A DNA stretch of 64,000 nt from Rhizophagus irregularis (Eukaryota > Glomeromycota > Glomeromycetes > Glomerales > Glomeraceae): NCBI RefSeq assembly GCF_026210795.1, contig NC_089456.1, forward strand, positions 746,501 through 810,500. Direction: 5' to 3'. The translations under genes were made by a program, and so were the position numbers. Shown one piece after another: positions 24,147 to 33,405 of the stretch; position 1 is the first letter of the stretch; each line of letters opens with the position of its first letter. The notes below the pieces were generated by a model, which was given only the letters and a program-made list of their open reading frames with translations, ran no database searches and was not told where the DNA came from.

Positions 24147-24780
24147 CTATGTTTTTCTCCATTTCTCCACCTCTTTAAATACTTTTCTCCAACTACTATT
24201 GTCATTTTTAACTTTTACTCGACTGTATCTTTTGGTATCTTTGTACACACTCTGATTTTCTTCAAACATTTTAACCATGTCCAAATATTCATCCTTCTTT
24301 AATGTTGGATATGATGATTTTTCCGTTTTCTTTGTTTCTCTTCCAATGTAATTTTTCCAACATACGTCGCCATCTTTTTCTAAAAATATCACTATTGATT
24401 TATCTATTGTTTCTTTCAATCTGAATATTTCTTTTTCCATCTCATGATTTCCATGTGGAGTAATTAATCCTCTGTCAAAGCTTTTCGTCTTTTGATAATA
24501 ATATTCACAATATGGTGATTTGTCTAAAATTATTATATCTGTATCTTCGTCATATTCTAACATTCTCTGTTTATTTGTTCTACTACTTCTTTTCTAAATT
24601 TCCATTCCGTCTCCATCTTTGATTCATAAAATTCATCTTTGTCTTTTCTTCTTCTTTTATAAGTATTGAATCTTACTTTTAATCCTTGTTTTTCCCATTC
24701 TTTAATTAAATTTTCGTACTATACTTGTTTTTCCTAATCCGTCTACTCCGTCGATTATTACTATTTCTGGTTGATCCTCT
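24147..24780 (-). pseudogene. thymidylate-kinase-like (dNMP kinase) domain within pol
   Basis: The frame that encodes RNase H continues, seven residues after ADALSRLL, into PEIVIIDGVDGLGKTS (P-loop at 24749-24723). This matches the dTMP kinase Walker A form (EGxDGxGKT/S). After a one-base shift near 24717, LIKEWEKQGLKVRFNTYKRR and FRKEVVEQINRE follow. After another shift near 24566 come DTDIIILDKSPYCEYYYQK (the DRxxxSxxAYQ region), IDKSIVIFLEKDGDVCWKNY (the strand before the LID), an Arg/Lys-rich LID-like segment (IGRETKKTEKS) and a C-terminal helix ending 24147. About 190 residues fit a complete small kinase. The usual DR is DK here. The fusion is seen directly in one open frame; the substrate is inferred. 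Confidence 0.8.
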
Positions 24781-25847
24781 ACTATCTTTAATAACCTACT
24801 TAATGCGTCGGCGTTCGTATTTTCTTTTCCCGACCTATGTATTACTTCAAAATTATATTGCTGTAATTCCATTACCCATCTTGCTCTCTTTCCTTTCGGT
24901 ATCTTTGCATTCATTAATCCTTTTAATGCACTGTGATCTGTTATTACTTTAAATTTTCTATCGATTAAATATTTATGAAAATGTTGAATTCCCCAAACTA
25001 TTCCTAAACATTCCAATTCTGTTATCGGATAATTCTCTTCTGCTGGTAATAAACTTCTACTTGCATATGCTATTACTACTTCTTTTCCTTTTTCATCTTT
25101 TTGGCTTAATACTGCACCTAATCCTTTTCCTGATGCATCTGTTACTAATAAAAATTCTTTCTTCCAATCTGGATGTCGCAATATTGGATATTGTATTAAC
25201 TTTTCTTTCAATTTTTCAAACGCTTCTTGTTGTTCTCTTCCCCAAATGAAAGGTATTCCCTTCTTTCTCAAATCACTTATTGGTCTTGCTATCTTTGAAA
25301 AATTCTTCACAAATTTTCTGTAATATGAACAAAGTCCTAGAAATGATCTTACTTCTTTCACTGTTGTTGGTGCCTTCATTTCTTTTATCTTTTCTATCTT
25401 TTTATCGTCTGGCCTTAATCCATCATTTCCTACTATATGTCCTAAAAATTCTATATTTCTTTCCAAAAATCTACATTTCTTTAATTTTATTATCAAATTA
25501 TTCTCCCGTAACTTCTTTAATACTTTTTCCACATGTTCCATATGATCTTTTAAATTTTCCGAATATATCATAATATCATCGATATATACTACCACAAAAT
25601 CGTTTATGTATTCTTCCAGTATTTCATCCATTAATCTTTGAAATGTTGCTGGTGCATTCGTTAAACCGAACGGCATTACATTATACTCAAATAATCCTTT
25701 CGAACATACAAATGCTGTCTTTTCTTTGTCTTCTTCTTTCATTTCTACTTGATTAAATCCTGCCGCTAGATCTATACTTGAAAACCATTTTGCTTTTCTA
25801 TATTTGTCTAATAATTCATCCATTCTTGGTAAAGGAAAACTATCCAT
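24702..25847 (-). pseudogene. reverse transcriptase and RNase H
   Basis: A 381-codon frame starts within the RT palm and finger region (DSFPLPRMDELLDKY, KWFSSIDLAAGFNQVEM). It contains NVMPFGLTNAPATFQRLM and the catalytic VVVYIDDIMIYS (YxDD). RNase H follows with TDASGKGLGAVLSQ, ELECLGIVWGIQHF, VITDHSALKGL and the terminal NTNADALSRLL. Then the kinase P-loop begins in the same frame. The N-terminal RT residues lie in the preceding frame (25888-26223) and need one shift near 25970-25850. These domains copy the RNA into DNA and remove the template. Confidence 0.95.
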
Positions 25848-25887
25848 TATAGTTATCTTATTTAACTTTCTGTAATCAATGCAAAAT

Positions 25888-26223
25888 CTATATTTTCCTG
25901 TTTTCTTTCCTGCTAATGTAACAGGTGAACTCCATGGACTTTTTGATTTCCTTATCCTTCCCCTGTCTTAACAATTTATCTACTTCTTCGCTTATAAATT
26001 TTGCCTTTTCATCTGTTTCTTTATATCTTCTTTGCTTTATTGGTTCTACCCCATCTTTTATTTTTATCTCATGCTGCGCTGCTTTTGTTCTTCCTTCTAT
26101 TTCCTCATCGTATTCCAAAATATCTTGGTATTCTAATAGTAATTTTACCATATTTTCCCAAATTGGTTCTTCTACCTCCCCTATACTTAGTTTTTGCATA
26201 AATTTTTCACTTGGTTCGAGCAT
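25888..26223 (-). pseudogene. RT N-terminal segment
   Basis: This frame reads VEPIKQRRYKETDEKAKFIS and EEVDKLLRQGK, the region just upstream of the RT fingers in Ty3/gypsy elements. It loses frame near 25970; the SPW-type motif and the CIDYRKLN segment continue in the next frame up to 25850. Confidence 0.85.
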
Positions 26224-26258
26224 CTTTTCCGTCTCTCTCTCTTCAGAGCCAAGACTCT

Positions 26259-26762
26259 CTATTTAAAATTCTGGTGCATTTTGAATACCTCTCCTTCATC
26301 GTTACTTTCATATTCTTCATCGTCCTCACTCTCCTCACTTTCATATGCTACTTCCCTTTCGTATCCTACTGGAATCGTTATTATTTCTCCCTGTTCTTCT
26401 ATTCTTAAGGTATGATCTTCAAAATTTATTTTTGCATTATACAACTTCCATATGTCATTTCCCAGAATTAGATCCTCTTCTTCTGAATCGATTACTTCAA
26501 CTTCTTTCAGTATCTCTAATTCATCTTTGTATCTTAAAGTTATATTTGCCTTTCCTAACGCTGCTATCTTTTGCCCATTTGCTATTGTACATCTAAATTT
26601 ACTTTTTCCAAATATAGGTATATTCAATCTTCTTCTTAATTTATCTGTTATCACACTTACTGCTGCTCCAGTATCTATTATTACATTCACTAATTGATCT
26701 TCAACTTCTAATTCTGTTCTCATTGCTGTAGTTCTCTTTTCTTCATTTTTCATAGTTCCCAC
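26259..26762 (-). pseudogene. retropepsin-like aspartic protease
   Basis: The active-site motif VNVIIDTGAAVSVIT (DTGA) and the second-half ILGNDIWKLYNAKI identify a retroviral-type protease. An in-frame TGA at 26774-26772 separates it from the upstream segment 27041-26772, where TGG would be expected. A Glu/Asp/Ser-rich linker follows before RT. Confidence 0.9.
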
Positions 26763-26771
26763 CGAGTGTAG

Positions 26772-27532
26772 TCAATTTTTCTCATTTACACTTCTTGGCT
26801 TATATGTTCCTTCCCTCAATTGTTTATGATACTTAGTATTCTCATTTGTTAATTGTCCAAATGTTATATTCGCTCTACAATTTTTCACGTCTCCCACAAT
26901 GTCATAAGGTGGTATTCCATCAGTTAATCTCGGTCCATATTCTCTGGGCTTTCCTGTCCCTGATGGCTTTGTTCTAACCCAATTTCCAAATTCGTCTTGC
27001 CGCATTCCAGGGTAAAATGCTTTGCCTTCTTTTGTGAACATTGGTTTATAAAATCTTCCATCTTTTGTGTCAGTCGCCGACCATAATTATAATCTTCTGG
27101 TCCTATTGGATTATCCCAATTTTGACTATCTTTGTATACATTATTTTGTTCTGTCCTTTCGGGCGTATATCTTGGTGTTGTTGTTCCACTTGGTATTTCT
27201 CTATCATCCATTCTATTTCCCGCTTCTCTTAATTCTTCTTGTAAATTTCCTTCTTCATTATTATTTTTATATCCCACTACTGGATTCGTCCTTCTTGTTT
27301 GTCTTCTTGTCTTTACTGCGTTATCTTTTGCGTATAATTCATTATGATAATTTAATTCCCTATCTTCATAATCATCGTAATAACCTTGTGTATAATACAT
27401 TTCGTTATAGTGTGGTTCCTCGTATCCATATTCATCATATTCTTCTTGGTCATCATATTCGTCCATCATATTCACTCCTACATTCCTTCTTTTCTCTGGA
27501 CACTCTCCCTGAATAATGACCAGCTCTACCAC
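26772..27532 (-). pseudogene. linker between gag zinc knuckle and protease
   Basis: Frames 27532-26924 and 27041-26772 encode an Asp/Tyr/Glu-rich linker (DDQEEYDEYGYEEPHYN) and a conserved-looking block (GKAFYPGMRQDEFGNWVRT, PRLTDGIPPYDIVGDVKN). A one-base shift near 27060-27080 is needed to join them. Confidence 0.75.
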
Positions 27533-29900
27533 ACGTATAGCATGTCGGTACTCTTTTTTGGAATGACTGATTTCTTTGAATTGGTTGATTTCTTTGCATT
27601 AGTTGGTTTCTTTGCATTGGTTGGTTTCTTTGTGGCAATCGCCTATAGCTCTGACTCGCTAAATTTCTTAATCTTTCATTCTCATCTTCTAACATCTTAA
27701 TTTGTAACTTCGCAAAACTGTCCGCTAATTCATCTACACTTACCCCTTTATTATTCCTTACATTCCCTTGAACAATAGGTTCTTGTCTTCTTTGTTCATT
27801 ATTAATTTCTTTTGGTTGTACTTTATCTGTTAATGCTTCTAAACCTCTTTCTACGTTTTTTGCTATCTGAAATGTTGCATTTAGATCTGCTGGATTTCCC
27901 ATTACTACGTCTTTAGTAAAGTCCGGTTTTAATCCTCTAATAAAAATTCTCTTTTGCTGATTTGCTGCTACTGCTGCATCACCTCCCGCTCTCTTTAACA
28001 TATACTTAAATCTCGTAAGGTATTGAGTTACATTCTCGTCTCCCTGTCTAATCTTTTCTAATTGTTCTAGCCATCTATCTTTAATTTCATCACTTGCATA
28101 CTTTCCAATTATTCTTACTCTTAATCTTAAATTATGATCTCCATTAACATTCCAATCGACAATATTTACTCCTTCAGTCTTTAACCAATCTGCTGCTCCT
28201 CCCATTAATTTCGCTTTTGCTAATCTAAATCTCTGTGCATCATCATTCCCTAAACCATTTGCTGTAAATGTCTCCTCAAATTTATCTGCCCATTCTTCTG
28301 GATCTTCTCCACTGGTACCATAAAATGCTGGTATTTCTACAATAGCTCCTCTATTTGCGTTTAAATTTCCTATCGCATTAGTATTCGCTTGAACTTCTCC
28401 TTGTAATCCTGTCAATGTTACTGGTGGTAATACTAAATTGTTCCAATCTGCCCCAATATCATGATTATACATAGTATTCATTAATGCTCTTAGATCTGCT
28501 CTGAGTTCATCTTTTGATGCTGCCATTGTTATCTTTGGTTTTATTGGTGGTACTGGTGTTATTGGTATTATAGGTACTTCCTTTGATTTTTTATTTTTCT
28601 CTTTACTTTTTGGTTTTTTACTTGAGCCAATTTCGGGTCCTTTTATATCCTCTTCCATTTCATCTTCATCATCTGTTGAATTTTCCTTTTCAATATCTTT
28701 TTCACATTCTATGCAGGTTTCTTTTCCAATTTCAAATTTTTTCTTTAATCTTTCAATTTCACATCTTCCGCATTCTTTTGTGTTTTCAACTCTCCATTGT
28801 AATATTTGTTCATCTAATTTTTCATCTTCAAGATTCCATATTGTTAAATATTTCTTCATAAATTCATATGTTGTTATTATCTTTGCGGTTACTCCAAATT
28901 TTCTTATTCTTTCAATTTCCGTTATTTCTACATCATATCCCATTCTTTTCAAATCCATTCTAATTATTTCTTCGAATATCTTTGTTGTTTCTGTTTCTTC
29001 AACATTATTAGATTCAATAGATTCATCAGATTCCTCATCTGACATTTCTTCATTTTTACTAATTGGTAAATTTCCTTCTTTCTCATCGTCTGTTTCTGTT
29101 ATAGTATAGCTTCTTGGTGTATCATCACTATCTGTTTCATCTATATTTAATTGTTCAAACCCTCTAATCTTATCATGAACTTTTTCAACTATCTCTTTTC
29201 TAATTCCCCAACCATGTTCACGAACTCTTATGTGCATTGTGTGCAACATTAATCTAATTTTTTGTTTGAACGCTTCTATCTTTTCTGTTGACTCATCTTC
29301 TTTTAATTCAGCTTCTTCATATAATATATTTTTGTATCTTCTAATAGTGCTATCCTTACATTCTATAAAATTTGTTATAGCTTCTTTATACCATTCATAA
29401 AATTCCCCAAATCTTATATTCACATCCCAATCTTCCAAAATATAACCATATCTTATTAATTCTTTGTTCCCTATCAATCTGTCCATTGTTTCATCTTCTT
29501 TATCATTTTCTATACAATCTCTCACGATTACTATTATTATTATCTTTAATCCTTTTTCTCTTAATACTGGTTGTTTCAAGTATCTTATCGATTCGACCAT
29601 TACATCTAATGCATCTCTAGTCCTTCCTTTTGTATAATTATTTCTTTCTTCACTATCTATACTTAATAAATTTAATAACGCTCTTACAGTTTCTGCATTA
29701 TAATCTCTTATCGTATATTCAAATTTTTGCAATATTTTCCAAAATTTCTTGAAAACTTCTGGTGTATCTCTTATTGGATAACATGTTTCACATGTTATAT
29801 TTTCTCCTCTTAATTCGTCTATATCTACATTTCCGATATTTTCGTCATGTCTTAATTTGTGGTTCTCGTAATTAACCCTCCAAGTTTCATACCATTCCAT
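27453..29900 (-). CDS. Gag with a long N-terminal extension
   Basis: An open frame of 815 codons. The C-terminal half is canonical Gag: FYGTSGEDPEEWADKFEETF and GAADWLKTEG of the retrotransposon gag (capsid) domain, then Gln/Arg/Pro-rich repeats (MQRNQ)n, then a CCHC zinc knuckle (CYTCGRAGHYSG). The last knuckle cysteine is reached only after a one-base shift near 27515. A Met at residue 459 (ATG 28526; MAASKDEL) is where ordinary Gag would be expected to start. The 458 residues before it are unusual: highly charged, with C37xxC40 and a C377xxC380-x15-C396xxC399 zinc-ribbon-like motif, and long acidic stretches. I do not recognise the extension. Gag forms the particle that packages element RNA. 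Confidence 0.88.
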   Translation of the reverse strand: MEWYETWRVNYENHKLRHDENIGNVDIDELRGENITCETCYPIRDTPEVFKKFWKILQKFEYTIRDYNAETVRALLNLLSIDSEERNNYTKGRTRDALDVMVESIRYLKQPVLREKGLKIIIIVIVRDCIENDKEDETMDRLIGNKELIRYGYILEDWDVNIRFGEFYEWYKEAITNFIECKDSTIRRYKNILYEEAELKEDESTEKIEAFKQKIRLMLHTMHIRVREHGWGIRKEIVEKVHDKIRGFEQLNIDETDSDDTPRSYTITETDDEKEGNLPISKNEEMSDEESDESIESNNVEETETTKIFEEIIRMDLKRMGYDVEITEIERIRKFGVTAKIITTYEFMKKYLTIWNLEDEKLDEQILQWRVENTKECGRCEIERLKKKFEIGKETCIECEKDIEKENSTDDEDEMEEDIKGPEIGSSKKPKSKEKNKKSKEVPIIPITPVPPIKPKITMAASKDELRADLRALMNTMYNHDIGADWNNLVLPPVTLTGLQGEVQANTNAIGNLNANRGAIVEIPAFYGTSGEDPEEWADKFEETFTANGLGNDDAQRFRLAKAKLMGGAADWLKTEGVNIVDWNVNGDHNLRLRVRIIGKYASDEIKDRWLEQLEKIRQGDENVTQYLTRFKYMLKRAGGDAAVAANQQKRIFIRGLKPDFTKDVVMGNPADLNATFQIAKNVERGLEALTDKVQPKEINNEQRRQEPIVQGNVRNNKGVSVDELADSFAKLQIKMLEDENERLRNLASQSYRRLPQRNQPMQRNQLMQRNQPIQRNQSFQKRVPTCYTCGRAGHYSGRVSREKKECRSEYDGRI

Positions 29901-31493
29901 CGTTGTAATCGTTCATCCAGAATCTTAACTAAAATCTCACCTCCTTTTATATTTATATTTCACTCTCATCGTTTCTATTTTCAATCTTCTATGTTTCTAT
30001 TTTCAATCTTCTAAACATTCTTTTATCTTTAAACAGATTGCTCCTTTCAATCTTTAAATTCCATCTTTCAGTTTTATATATTTACTACTCCATATTCTAT
30101 TATTAATTTTTACTGCGCCTTAAAATTTCAAAAATTTTTTCTAAGTTCACGATCTCCTCAGACTGCGGAGGTTTTTACCGCGCCATAAAATTTATCTTTT
30201 ATCACCGATATCCATAATTTCACATGTCACATTCTAAAATTTATCTCCTATCACCGTGATTCATAATTTCACTTATCACATCTTTTTGTCACCAAGATCC
30301 ATAATTTCACATATCACAAACTCCAAAATTTTCATAACTTTTAAAGTTCGCGAATTTCCAATCTTTCTTATCGTCCACATAAATCCTTCTTACTATATAT
30401 TCTATATTATATAAATTAATCTATGATACACAAAATGTCGTTCTTTTCAAATAAATATCCTTCTTTTCAAATAAATGTTCTTTTTCAAATAAATATTCCT
30501 TTTCAAATAAATGTTCTTCTTTTAAATAAATGTCCTTCTTTTCAGATTTTACTCTATTATTAAATACTGCACGTAATATTCATTATACGGCTCGTTAATG
30601 TGTAAATATCCTTCTATTTTATCTTCTTTTAACGGAACATTGTAATGAGAGCGTGAACTAGGACACTACACCAGGAACCCTCATCTGAAATGTAGCCTAG
30701 GACCTGTAACAATACAACGCATCCGTCTTTTTCTTCTTCCGTTGGCCGACTCGTCTCTTAACGGGTGAATCTAACCTTCCAAAATCCAGTTTCAAAAGTC
30801 ATCAGCTATCCATAAAACTCATCTAAACCAACTTATCTTTCCTCAAATTGGTGGACCTATACTGGGCTTATCTCTATCTTTTTCCCATTGGGTAAAAGCA
30901 TGATAGTTTACAGGTTTGTCCCATTTTATCCATTCAATGTTTCTTGATAGTAGGTGTCTTTACAATTTTCGTTCCCCGTCCCCAAAGCAATTTGCGCATT
31001 ATTGAGCTGGGTATCCAGATTTGACGTAACCCATACGTTATAATCCTTAATGTCGAAGAATAAAAATTTTCCAATTTCGAGCATTTATCCAAAATTCAAA
31101 CTCAGAGGTAACCCATACCACACAGATGAACCCCAGATAATACATTGGTGTTCTCCCATTATTAATCTTTATTCCAAAATTCATCTTTCACTTCCACATC
31201 TCCTTATGAAATTTCTCAGGTACTTTATTCCCGAAAGAAATATTCTTGTGCTTTCTATCAATTAAGTGATTACTTGCACAACAACAAACTCCAATCTTTC
31301 ACCTTTTCAAGTTTTTAACTCAATTAAATCCTTATTGATTTATTGGTTCCCTTTGAACTCGTCAAAACCTGAAATCTAAAAATAAATTCTAAAAATAAAA
31401 TATTGATTAATAATACCTATCAGTGACTTACTAACGAAATTAAATTTTCATATTCATTATAATAATAATCATGTGATGATGATCATTTCCTTT
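29901..31493 (-). other. 5' leader of the gypsy element
   Basis: About 1.6 kb between the 5' LTR and gag without a convincing gene. It holds roughly 60-bp imperfect repeats near 30170-30340 (ATCACCG-T/A-ATTCATAATTTCAC type) and five short repeats of TTCTTTTCAAATAAATGT type at about 30444-30545. A 71-codon plus-strand frame at 31050 looks incidental. Confidence 0.6.
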
Positions 31494-31509
31494 CTCGGAG
31501 CATGCACCA
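31494..31509 (-). other. tRNA primer-binding site
   Basis: Plus-strand CTCGGAGCATGCACCA ends in CCA, exactly as the 3' end of a mature tRNA. On the minus strand it reads TGGTGCATGCTCCGAG, two bases (TA) inside the 5' LTR. I could not assign the tRNA. Confidence 0.85.
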
Positions 31510-31511
31510 TA

Positions 31512-32621
31512 TGAGATCTCCCAATTCCCTCTGTCATCAATTTACAGAGTTGCCACATTGAACGGGCATTCTCATGGTCGAACGAACGAATAAACGAACG
31601 AACGAACAATCAAACGAACAAACAAATAATCAACAGCATAATTAACAATCAACATAATCAGCGAACAACATACAACAACATATAACGGCAACATTCTTGG
31701 TTCACAACATAAATAGCGTTAGTAATATAAAACATCAAACAACATAAAATAAAAATTAACTTCTCGAAATTTTCCCAAATTATATCCACTTTTACCTTTA
31801 ATTTCAAACTTCGATAGCTCTCGCTACGAATTATTACTTTTCAAAAACGTATATTTAATTCATCTTAAATTTCCATTTTATTCAATTAAAATTAATTCCG
31901 CGAACATTAATTAAAGTTTAGGGCGAACCTATTACCTTTAATTAATATTATACTTCATTAACCACTAATTAAATTTAACTTATATTTTTATTGAGTTCTG
32001 TGGATGAGAACTGTGGAATTACCTTGAATTCCGCTCTCTATATATACAATTTTTATGCTACTTTCTATTCTATCTATATACTATCTTTTATGTTCTTTTT
32101 ACATATTATCTTTGAACTATCTTTCTAATATACTATCTATATTTTAAATACGCTATCTTTTAATATGCTATCTTTTAATATGCTATCTTTTTATATATGT
32201 TCTTTTTAATATATTATCTTTTACGTTCCATCTTTATACTATCTTTTTATATTATCTTTTACATTATTTTGTGTTCTTTAATCTTTCTGACATTATTTTA
32301 TATGTTCTTTTAATTCGCTTTATGTGTTTTGCTTATAATCTATCTTTTGTGGCTTATAATTATTCTTTCTTATCGTTCTTATTGTTAAAGATTGCTAAGC
32401 CGCAATTGATCGACTCTATTTATCCTATTGGTTCCTTGTCAATCATTCAATAAATATTACATCATGTAGATCATTACTCTTCCTAAATGTTTATCCTTTT
32501 CGGCTAATTATTTATCCATCCACGCCAATTCATAATCAATTTGTTCGTTCTTAATATTTGGCAATTACATTTGGTGATTGAATTTTATCATCTTTTCATG
32601 CTTGATATTCGACCGTTTACA
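31512..32621 (-). repeat. 5' LTR of the gypsy element
   Basis: Almost identical to 21706-22814 with the same TG/CA termini. The main difference is a rewritten patch of about 35 bp after TTATTGAGTTC (near 31990-32030). Transcription would start here and run leftwards. Confidence 0.95.
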
Positions 32622-33100
32622 TCGTATCCAAAATTTTACATTATTTTAATAAAAACCTATTTTCTTTAACTGAATATTTAATGTTATTTCACGTGATTAT
32701 TTGTTATTAACTTAAGACTCTCCTATTAAGTTAAACTCCAGTTAAATTGTTAAAGCGTTAAAGTTTTTCAGTCAGCTTTAATCATTGACAGAATAACAAT
32801 GACTATGATTATAAATGGTTCTTTTTAATATAAGATTTTTAAGGATAGATGTGATAGTGACTATAAATAAATTGTGACTATATAGGATAGATTTTAATAA
32901 TAAAGTGTTTTGAACATTCAACTGGCATGACTACAGTGTATAACAAAAAAAATTGGAATTAAAAAATTATTTGTAACACCATGATGATCGCACCAAATTA
33001 TATGTAAAATAGCTTATTCAAAAGCTGAAAACCTGTAGATTTTATAAATATTAAATTAAAATGGTGTTTAATGCAGTAATTTTTTATAATTATAAATTAT
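32622..33100. other. flank between the LTR element and a MITE
   Basis: No gene. Repeated TAGTGACTATAAA and GTGACTATA words near 32850-32885 resemble ends of TA-flanked small elements elsewhere in the window. Confidence 0.4.
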
Positions 33101-33239
33101 AGTGCTTGTAGCGATTAATATTACAATTATTAACCAATGCTAGCAGATGATTGGTAAGGATTTGGCCACGTAGTGGCCAAATCTGTCCAATCAGAATGCA
33201 GCATTGGTTAATAATTGTATATTTATCAACGCAAGCACA
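33101..33239. mobile_element. 139-bp inverted-repeat element (MITE)
   Basis: Outer arms pair GTGCTTG..GCGATTAATATT with the reversed GTGCTTGCGTTGATAAATAT. Inner arms TACAATTATTAACCAATGCT are perfectly inverted, and the centre is GGCCACGTAGTGGCC. The whole could fold as one hairpin. No clear target duplication. Confidence 0.8.
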
Positions 33240-33405
33240 ATAATGATATTATCGTGTGACATTATGATGTTTTATTTAAACTTTTATTAAACTCGAATTA
33301 AACTCATAAATTAAGCTTTTATCATTTTTTTTCTTTATCCAATTTCATTTCTCTCCATTTCTGACTCTCTTTTTTACACAAAACCTTTCTATTAATATTT
33401 TAAAG

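Larger units (their letters stand above)
21706..32621 (-). mobile_element. Ty3/gypsy LTR retrotransposon, full length but frameshifted
   Basis: Two long terminal repeats of about 1.1 kb bound an internal region encoding, on the minus strand, gag with an extended N-terminus, protease, reverse transcriptase, RNase H, a thymidylate-kinase-like domain and integrase with a GPY/F module. RT-RNaseH before integrase is the Ty3/gypsy order. A primer-binding site and a polypurine tract sit at the expected places. The LTRs differ by scattered substitutions, single-base indels and one rewritten patch of about 35 bp, so insertion is fairly recent. No 5-bp target duplication is visible (flanks GTCTA and TCGTA). 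Pol carries at least eight one-base shifts or stops, so this copy is defective. Confidence 0.95.

Noticed and set aside
26772-26774. Stop-codon readthrough (TGA) between the gag linker and protease
   Set aside because: Some retroelements use this, but a one-base change from TGG fits the many other lesions, and no readthrough context is evident.
27505-27532. Programmed +1 gag-pol frameshift (Ty3-like) at the zinc knuckle
   Set aside because: The shift falls inside the knuckle before its last cysteine, which would deny most Gag a complete zinc finger. With many other one-base breaks in pol, a mutation is likelier.
23708-29109. Numerous plus-strand Leu/Ser/Phe-rich ORFs
   Set aside because: Antisense shadows of the minus-strand gag-pol frames.
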